From positions 1 to 50,375 of the forward strand of contig CACXFL010000094.1 in NCBI GenBank assembly GCA_902766925.1: a DNA stretch of 50,375 nucleotides. Reading direction: 5' to 3'. Source of the DNA: an uncultured bacterium (GTDB lineage Bacteria; Bdellovibrionota_B; Oligoflexia; Oligoflexales; CACXFL01). A program made the position numbers and the translations under genes. The notes under the pieces were generated by a model. That model had not been told where the DNA came from, did no database searches, and worked only from the letters and a program-made list of their open reading frames with translations. Of the stretch, positions 45,250-50,375 are shown one piece after another (the first letter of the stretch is position 1; each line of letters starts with the position of its first letter).

Positions 45250-45661
45250 AAATCCCTCAATTTTAATAATTTCCACTACCGATTTCGACAGGTTAGAGGG
45301 GAACCTTTAATAGAAGATGGTTGGTAAAATTTAAAAATATGGATGTATTCTTATGGGTAATAAGAGGATACCTAAGTAAGAACATATGGTTTTAAAAATA
45401 AAATGATTTAAAAAAGTATTAACTGGTAAATAATATAATTACTAATTTAGCCTGTTTATTTTTAGTTCCTCTAACACTTATCACAAGCGCAATTCGGCAG
45501 GATGATACAAAACTAATTGTAATATAAGGGAAAAGTTGAAATTGTTAACCCATATATAAGAAAATACCGATAATCATGATGAGTATTACAACATAGAGAG
45601 ATTCTGTATTATTTGGATCTATCTAGAGAGCTTATAGTACAGAATAGTTTCTGGAGGAAAA
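45250..45661. other. Divergent intergenic region between metallopeptidase-like and vWA lipoprotein genes
   Basis: A 412-base AT-rich gap that must hold promoters for both divergent genes. I see no open frame with a ribosome site and protein-like content. A -10-like TATAAG lies near 45550, but no convincing -35 is spaced correctly. No repeats stand out. Confidence 0.5.
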
Positions 45662-46957
45662 ATGAGAACCTTATTTGGTATGATGATGAGTTTATGTTTG
45701 GGGGCTGTGATTGTTTTAGGATGCTCCGATCAAGCTTTTCATATTACTTCGGATCCTAGCTCGTATTCAGGTAATCAAGGAGTAAATCAAGGGGGACAAG
45801 GAGGAAATGTAAATGATCCTAATCAACCTGTTATTCAAATTGGTACTCAAACTCCAGGATCACCATCTGATCCAGGACTTAATGGAGGATATATCAGTGA
45901 TACTCCGTTAGGATCTGTAACCTTTAATGGGGCTTTTTCAGAAGAAGAAATACCAGGTACTAATAAACCTGTAGCTATAATGTTTTTAATTGATGAAACA
46001 GGTAGTATGGGGAAGTATATAGATGCTGTAAGAAATAGTATTTCTACTTTTGTGAATAATTTAACGAGTAGAAATTATCAAGTAAAATTAGGACTTATCT
46101 CATATGAAGATAATATTATGACTGAAACCGATATCGGTATTAATGTAAATAGTTTTATAAATACCTTAGCAAATCTTCGTACTGTTGATGGAGAAGGTGG
46201 AGATAGCCCAGAAGGTGGATTTAAAGCAATTCAAAGGGGTGCTCAAAAACTAAGTAATGCTTCACTTGATTCGTATATGAAGATAATGGTACTAATTTCA
46301 GATAACTTTTCTCACGATGAAAATTATACAACGGAAAATTCTAAGGATATAAAGGGTAATTTACTTACCAATAGAAGTTGTTCTATTACGAGTACTGTGA
46401 ATGCATTAAATACTTATCCTAAAAAATTTCAGGAACAAACTAAAATTTTCTACTCTGTTCCATCTATGCCTACATATACTAATTTATCTCGAGAATGTTT
46501 GAACTATTTAGGAATGTTTCCTAACTATCAAATGAACGAGTTATTAACTAACAGTTTCAATAAATTAAATGCTTCAGTAAGTAGAGGTGGATTTTTAGGT
46601 TGGCCATTTAATCAAAATACTCTACTTCAAGATTTATCTAATAAGATAATAGAGGTAGCTCCAACAAAACTAGTTTGTTTAACTAACAATATAGAAGTTA
46701 AGTTAAATGATACTCTTAGTGTTAATTATACAAGTACTTTTAAACAAGCTTATGATCTATATAAAAAATCAGGTTCTCCTGTTTCTACTATATTTGATAA
46801 AAGAATTCCTGATATTCTGAAAGTGCTAGGAAGTTCTCAAAGATATGCAAATGTAACTCAATCATGTTTTGATATTGTAGATGCTAAAAATAATAATTTT
46901 AATTCTCCTAAAGTTAGTAACAGGAAAGTTAGAATTCCATTTGAATTTAAGGAATAA
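45662..46957 (+). CDS. vWA-domain lipoprotein, tandem copy 1
   Basis: A 431-residue lipoprotein (VIVLGC, then SDQAF). A Gly/Asn/Pro-rich linker covers about residues 35-90. The von Willebrand A domain starts near residue 100: IMFLIDETGSMGKYIDAVRN contains a metal-site DxTGS, and DGEGGDSPEGGF supplies the later Asp of the MIDAS region. IMVLISDNFSHDE is the third metal-site strand. The C-terminal 150 residues are conserved with copy 2 but unrecognised; Cys pairs (CSITSTVNAL, SRECLNYL, KLVCLTNNIE, TQSCFDIV) are likely disulfides. vWA domains bind protein partners in a metal-dependent way. GGAGG precedes the start by 5 bases. Copy 2 follows after 28 bases. Confidence 0.87.
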   Translation: MRTLFGMMMSLCLGAVIVLGCSDQAFHITSDPSSYSGNQGVNQGGQGGNVNDPNQPVIQIGTQTPGSPSDPGLNGGYISDTPLGSVTFNGAFSEEEIPGTNKPVAIMFLIDETGSMGKYIDAVRNSISTFVNNLTSRNYQVKLGLISYEDNIMTETDIGINVNSFINTLANLRTVDGEGGDSPEGGFKAIQRGAQKLSNASLDSYMKIMVLISDNFSHDENYTTENSKDIKGNLLTNRSCSITSTVNALNTYPKKFQEQTKIFYSVPSMPTYTNLSRECLNYLGMFPNYQMNELLTNSFNKLNASVSRGGFLGWPFNQNTLLQDLSNKIIEVAPTKLVCLTNNIEVKLNDTLSVNYTSTFKQAYDLYKKSGSPVSTIFDKRIPDILKVLGSSQRYANVTQSCFDIVDAKNNNFNSPKVSNRKVRIPFEFKE

Positions 46958-46985
46958 TGTTAGATAAGGAAAAGTAGGAGAAGAT

Positions 46986-48257
46986 ATGGAATCGATATTT
47001 CGTATAATAATAATGATGAGTATCTGTTTTGGATATTTGATTATGGTAGGGTGTTCCGATCAAGTATTCCAAACTAGTTCAAACGCTAATCAGTTTTCAG
47101 GTAATACAGATGCAAGTAAAAATGAAGGATTAGAAAAAGAAACACAAAATCCTGAACAACATGATATTACTATTAATCCAGGTATTAAAAAACCAGAATC
47201 AAAACCACCTATTACACCAGTAGATCCAGTATTTTCTAAGAATTTAGTATTTTACAATACATCTAATGTTATGGAAGCAACTAGTTACAATGTAAAAAAA
47301 CCTGTAGCTATACAGTTTTTAATTGATCAAACAGCGAGTATGGAAGGACAGATAGAAACAGTTAAAACAAATATAAAATCATTTGTGGATAAGTTAGTTT
47401 CTAGAAACTTTGAAGTAAAAATAGGTTTTGTTGCTTATCAAGATGATGTCTCTTATATTCAATCTATAGGGTCAGATGTTGATAGTTTTAAGCAAGCAGT
47501 TGGTAATCTTCAAGCTATTGGTGGGGGACACGATTTGCCTGAAGCTGGACTTACGGCGATTAACAAAGCTGTAGATTTGTTTTACACGAATACTAGTATT
47601 GATGATCACTTAAAGGTAATGATATTGATATCTGATGCTATGGCTCATGATACTCCAGGAGTATCGACAAATGCACCTAGGGACTGTTCTATAACAAACA
47701 CGGTAAATAAATTAAATGGTTTGACAAAAGAACAACAAGAACAATTAAAACTTTTCTACTTTGTCCCAAATTATGGATTAATGTATACCGCTGTTACTTA
47801 TGGCTGTCATGTAGGTGGAAATAATCCTAAGGTTCAACTTGATGAGGTTTTAAGTCAAGGTTTGAATAAAGTAGCCAGCAGTGTAAAAAAAAGTGGATTT
47901 ATAAAACAAACATTTTATAGTGAAGATCTTATAAACACAGTACCTAAACTTATTGAAAGTGTAAGTACCACTCCAAAGATGCTTTGTCTAACAAATAAAA
48001 TCTCAGTTGATTTAACGGATGATTTAGATCCTGTTGAATATCAAACTACTTTTGGTCAGGCTTATAAGTTGTATTTAACATCTACGTATCCTTCAATTAA
48101 TATAAAAGACAAACGGGTTGCTCAAGCTTTACAAAATAGGGAAGCCAATATATCTGTTAGACAAAGTTGCTTTACTTTTACTGATGTAAATAATGGTAAT
48201 TTTATAAATCCTATTACTACAAAAAATGTTACAATTCAATTTGAACTAAGGGATTAA
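46986..48257 (+). CDS. vWA-domain lipoprotein, tandem copy 2
   Basis: A 423-residue paralog of the upstream gene (LIMVGC, then SDQVF; a Pro/Lys/Glu-rich linker instead of the Gly-rich one). The vWA motif is IQFLIDQTASMEGQIETVKT: the Gly of the usual DxTGS is Ala here. IGGGHDLPEAGL carries the second metal-site Asp, and VMILISDAMAHD the third strand. C-terminal Cys positions match copy 1 (CSITNTVNKL, TYGCHVGG, KMLCLTNKIS, RQSCFTFTD). AGGAG precedes the start. The pair is probably one operon, and the different linkers suggest they sit at different distances from the membrane or bind different partners. A terminator follows. Confidence 0.87.
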   Translation: MESIFRIIIMMSICFGYLIMVGCSDQVFQTSSNANQFSGNTDASKNEGLEKETQNPEQHDITINPGIKKPESKPPITPVDPVFSKNLVFYNTSNVMEATSYNVKKPVAIQFLIDQTASMEGQIETVKTNIKSFVDKLVSRNFEVKIGFVAYQDDVSYIQSIGSDVDSFKQAVGNLQAIGGGHDLPEAGLTAINKAVDLFYTNTSIDDHLKVMILISDAMAHDTPGVSTNAPRDCSITNTVNKLNGLTKEQQEQLKLFYFVPNYGLMYTAVTYGCHVGGNNPKVQLDEVLSQGLNKVASSVKKSGFIKQTFYSEDLINTVPKLIESVSTTPKMLCLTNKISVDLTDDLDPVEYQTTFGQAYKLYLTSTYPSINIKDKRVAQALQNREANISVRQSCFTFTDVNNGNFINPITTKNVTIQFELRD

Positions 48258-48275
48258 AATAGTTTGATAATAGTA

Positions 48276-48316
48276 ATTGAGTATTAGTAGATCATAAATT
48301 TCTACTAATACTCGAT
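48276..48316 (+). terminator. Terminator after the vWA operon
   Basis: A 13-bp perfect stem (48279-48291 with 48301-48313), extended by weaker pairs, then a T-rich stretch. It closes the vWA lipoprotein operon. Confidence 0.85.
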
Positions 48317-48409
48317 TTAATTTTTGAATTCTACGATTTTACTACCAGAATTTTTCTAAAAAATTAGGATAGATACTAGTAAATTATAAATTGTAGATTG
48401 TAAATATTT

Positions 48410-48445
48410 AAAAGCCAGAAGGACGAGATCTTCTGGCTTTTTAAG
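48410..48445. terminator. Terminator retained beside a decayed gene
   Basis: A 12-bp stem (48410-48421 with 48430-48441) with T-rich flanks on both strands. It sits about 20 bases beyond the end of the minus-strand pseudogene, where its terminator would be expected, and shares its stem core with the hairpin at 4771. Confidence 0.8.
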
Positions 48446-48462
48446 TTTTTGTATATTTTAGA

Positions 48463-48807
48463 TTAAGGCCAAAGAGGTTCTTCGGATAGTCTTTGTGGAT
48501 AAAAATATTTTTGTGGAGAACCAGTAATATACCTTCCTTGAACATAAGGTGTAAGAGAGAATGCTAAATTATAAAAATCAGTGAGAGTAGGTTTTTTTTA
48601 ATTATTAGGTAGTTGTAATTTAAGCTTGTCTGCAGGGCAGTCTGCTTTTTGACCTAATTGAAGTTCACATTTTTTATAAGAATAAGCATTAAATTAATCA
48701 ATATCTTCTAAATTTAGATCAACTATTTGATTGACTTTTTGGCTTAGTACATATAGCCTACTATGTAGAATTAATTTTAGAACTTATTCTTTTAGTTCTA
48801 AGGAGTT
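48463..48807 (-). pseudogene. Decayed gene for an unknown protein (three in-frame TAA codons)
   Basis: Reading the minus strand in one frame gives about 115 codons of protein-like sequence ending at TAA 48463-48465. The last segment includes PTLTDFYNLAFSLTPYV then GRYITGSPQKYFYPQRLSEE and LWP; before it come KKCELQLGQKADCPADKLKL and SRLYVLSQKVNQIVDLNLED. The frame is broken by TAA at 48598-48600, 48694-48696 and 48784-48786. All three are consistent with a single C-to-T change in a CAA (Gln) codon, and the frame itself is not shifted. Genuine genes here end in TAA, so recoding is unlikely. A terminator remains downstream. No start codon is found; the 5' part is lost beyond about 48808. Family not recognised. 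Confidence 0.65.
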
Positions 48808-48926
48808 CTATCAGAATCTAGGTTATATTTCCTACTAATCAATCACAAGATTAATGATTTTAGCCTAAGCAGATTTGGTTTCGTAACTAGATTCTGTTAG
48901 GGGGCTGTTTTTGTATAGGGGCGTTT

Positions 48927-49421
48927 GTGGATAGAAGTTCTTTAAATGCGATCATGGATTTTATTAATCAGTGGTTAGAATCTGATGATGAACAAGCTTG
49001 TTGTATTGAAACTGGTTGGGACTCAAGAGAAGAAGTTCTAGTACTCTATATAGATAAGAAAGATTATGATCCTTTGGTAAATGATTCTTCCCTGGTAGAT
49101 GTTAATTTCTGTGAGAGAGTTCATAGAAAGATTGCTAAAGATGATAAGGTTTATGAAAAGTTTTTATCTATAATAGGTAAAGATTTTGCACTGGAGGTAT
49201 CTTCTCCTGGGATTGAGCGACCTTTAAGAAAAGTAGATGATATAAGAAGGTGTGTTGGAAAATCTGTAGTAGTTAAAACATCTAAGGGTAAAAAAGAAAA
49301 AGGAAGTATTAAAGAGGTAGAAGGTAATAGTATAGTTGTTTTGGTAGAAGATGGTAGTAGTAAGAAGTTTGATATAGATGATTTGGTGTATATTCATTTG
49401 ATTCAAGAGGTCTTGGATTAA
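48927..49421 (+). CDS. rimP: Ribosome maturation factor RimP
   Basis: A 164-residue cytosolic protein. The core motif FALEVSSPGIERPLRKVDD is the RimP signature, with the C-terminal SH3-like part (GKSVVVKTSKGKKEKGSIKEV) and FDIDDLVYIHLI. RimP is needed for 30S subunit maturation. The start is GTG with AGGGG 5 bases upstream. It lies about 90 bases before nusA, the conserved rimP-nusA-infB arrangement. Confidence 0.95.
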   Translation: MDRSSLNAIMDFINQWLESDDEQACCIETGWDSREEVLVLYIDKKDYDPLVNDSSLVDVNFCERVHRKIAKDDKVYEKFLSIIGKDFALEVSSPGIERPLRKVDDIRRCVGKSVVVKTSKGKKEKGSIKEVEGNSIVVLVEDGSSKKFDIDDLVYIHLIQEVLD

Positions 49422-49512
49422 ATATATAGATATAGATATAGGTAGTAGGTAGTTGTAAATAAAATAATTAGTTTAACTAACAATTATTCATTGATACATA
49501 AAGGGGAAAAAA

Positions 49513-50375
49513 ATGGCATTAGATTCTAATCTAGCAGAAAATTCTTTAAGTCAAGTTATAGCTTCAGTAAGTAAAGATAAAAATTTGGATAAGAATGTGA
49601 TTGTAGATGCCTTAGAGCAAGCTATGATACACGCTGCAAGAAAAACCTTTGGTGTAGAAGCAGATCTAGAAGCTCACTATAACGAAGAATCAGACGAAAT
49701 TGAACTTTATCAATTCCGTACCGTGGTAGAAGATGATGATGTAGCTAACCCTGAAATAGAAATAGCACTGGAAGATGCACTAAAACTTGATTCTGAAGCA
49801 ATCCTAGGAGATTCCATAGGTGTTAAGGTAAAAACTAATTCTTTTGGAAGAATTGCATCTCAATCTGCTAAACAAATTATAGTTCAAAAGATAAAAATGG
49901 CTGAAAAGACTCAAGTATATGATGAGTTTAAAGGAAGAGTTGGAGAAATCCTTTCTGGTACCATCAGACGTATGGAAAGAGGAGATATCATAGTAGATCT
50001 AGGAAAAACCGAAGCAATACTTCCTGTCAGGGAACAAGTTCCTACAGAAAAATTTAGAGTTAAAGATAGAATCCAAGGATTTGTACTGGAAGTTAAAAGA
50101 AGTGCTAAAGGTCCTCAAGTTATATTGTCCCGTGCTCACCCAGGATTTTTGGTATCACTGTTTGAACATGTTGTTACTGAAATTTATGATGGAATAGTAA
50201 GTATTGAAGGAGCGGCCAGAGATCCAGGTAATAGATCTAAGATTGCTGTGTACTCTAAAGATGCTTCTGTAGATCCTATTGGAGCTTGTGTTGGGATGAA
50301 AGGACAGAGGGTTCAATCTATAGTTCAAGAACTTAACGGAGAAAAAATAGATATAGTTCCTTGGGATAGAGATCC
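49513..50375 (+). CDS. nusA: Transcription elongation/termination factor NusA (partial, 3' end outside window)
   Basis: The first 287 codons of NusA; the gene runs off the right edge. The N-terminal RNA-polymerase-binding domain (VIVDALEQAMIHAARKTFG), the S1 domain (GEILSGTIRRMERGDIIVDL, ILPVREQVPTEKFRVKDRI) and the start of the KH region (GACVGMKGQRVQSIVQELNG) are all clear. AAGGGG precedes the ATG. It pairs with rimP upstream, and an infB gene would be expected further on. Confidence 0.97.
   Translation, partial: MALDSNLAENSLSQVIASVSKDKNLDKNVIVDALEQAMIHAARKTFGVEADLEAHYNEESDEIELYQFRTVVEDDDVANPEIEIALEDALKLDSEAILGDSIGVKVKTNSFGRIASQSAKQIIVQKIKMAEKTQVYDEFKGRVGEILSGTIRRMERGDIIVDLGKTEAILPVREQVPTEKFRVKDRIQGFVLEVKRSAKGPQVILSRAHPGFLVSLFEHVVTEIYDGIVSIEGAARDPGNRSKIAVYSKDASVDPIGACVGMKGQRVQSIVQELNGEKIDIVPWDRD

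Larger units (their letters stand above)
48258..48926. other. Gene-poor region between vWA operon and rimP
   Basis: About 669 bases holding two terminators (48276 and 48410) and the minus-strand pseudogene (48463-48807). The remaining 120 bases before rimP must contain its promoter, but I see no clear -35/-10 pair. Confidence 0.6.

Noticed and set aside
48463-48807. TAA recoded as an amino acid
   Set aside because: Many intact genes in the window end in TAA (for example flgB and fliE), so TAA is a working stop; decay is simpler.
1-50375. CRISPR array, insertion sequence, prophage or riboswitch
   Set aside because: No spaced direct repeats, transposase or phage genes, terminal repeats or recognisable aptamer cores were seen by eye.

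Overview
The window is AT-rich (about 70% A+T by eye) and densely coded. It comes from a flagellated Gram-negative bacterium. The evidence is a bifunctional heptose enzyme for LPS core (HldE), many lipoproteins and signal-peptide proteins, and a flagellar basal-body/export operon under a sigma-54 promoter and its own sigma-54 activator. The flagellar gene order and the abundance of TPR proteins, S41 proteases and vWA lipoproteins suggest a low-GC lineage of the former Deltaproteobacteria, such as Bdellovibrionota. That placement is inference; no rRNA is present.

Layout. 1-85: tRNA-Leu(UAA). 116-6058 (minus): a secreted giant TPR protein, an orphan membrane-anchored sugar-type solute-binding protein, and a TPR response regulator whose receiver has lost its phospho-acceptor Asp. 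6188-14447 (plus): a tight envelope operon with an MltD-like lytic transglycosylase, two very large secreted helical/TPR proteins and a TPR lipoprotein. 14539-16279: two related lipoproteins with a CxxC thioredoxin-like C-terminus. 16392-17354 (minus): an esterase-like lipoprotein. 17634-28007: a textbook sigma-54 promoter, an AMIN+TPR protein, a receiver-less sigma-54 activator, then flgB, flgC, fliE, fliF, fliH, fliI, fliJ and a motE-like gene. fliG is absent from its usual place after fliF.

28333-35708: an unknown secreted protein, a Cys/His-rich membrane protein, two paralogous MFS transporters flanking an unknown lipoprotein, then hldE. 35924-42528: two paralogous S41 proteases without a recognisable PDZ domain, flanking an LTA-synthase/sulfatase-family membrane enzyme with its own strong promoter. 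42612-45249 (minus): an unknown secreted protein and a lipoprotein with a zinc-protease HEATH motif. 45662-48257: two tandem vWA lipoproteins. 48463-48807 (minus): the remnant of a decayed gene with three in-frame TAA codons. 48927-end: rimP and the 5' part of nusA.

How it fits together. The flagellar block looks self-contained: a sigma-54 promoter drives an operon that encodes a sigma-54 activator and the MS-ring/rod/export genes, which predicts positive feedback. Much of the rest is cell-envelope material, often as duplicated pairs (Trx-like lipoproteins, MFS, S41, vWA). The least explained candidates are the 6188-14447 transglycosylase/TPR operon, the Cys/His-rich membrane protein with a perfect 20-bp intragenic hairpin, and the S41/LTA-synthase/S41 block.
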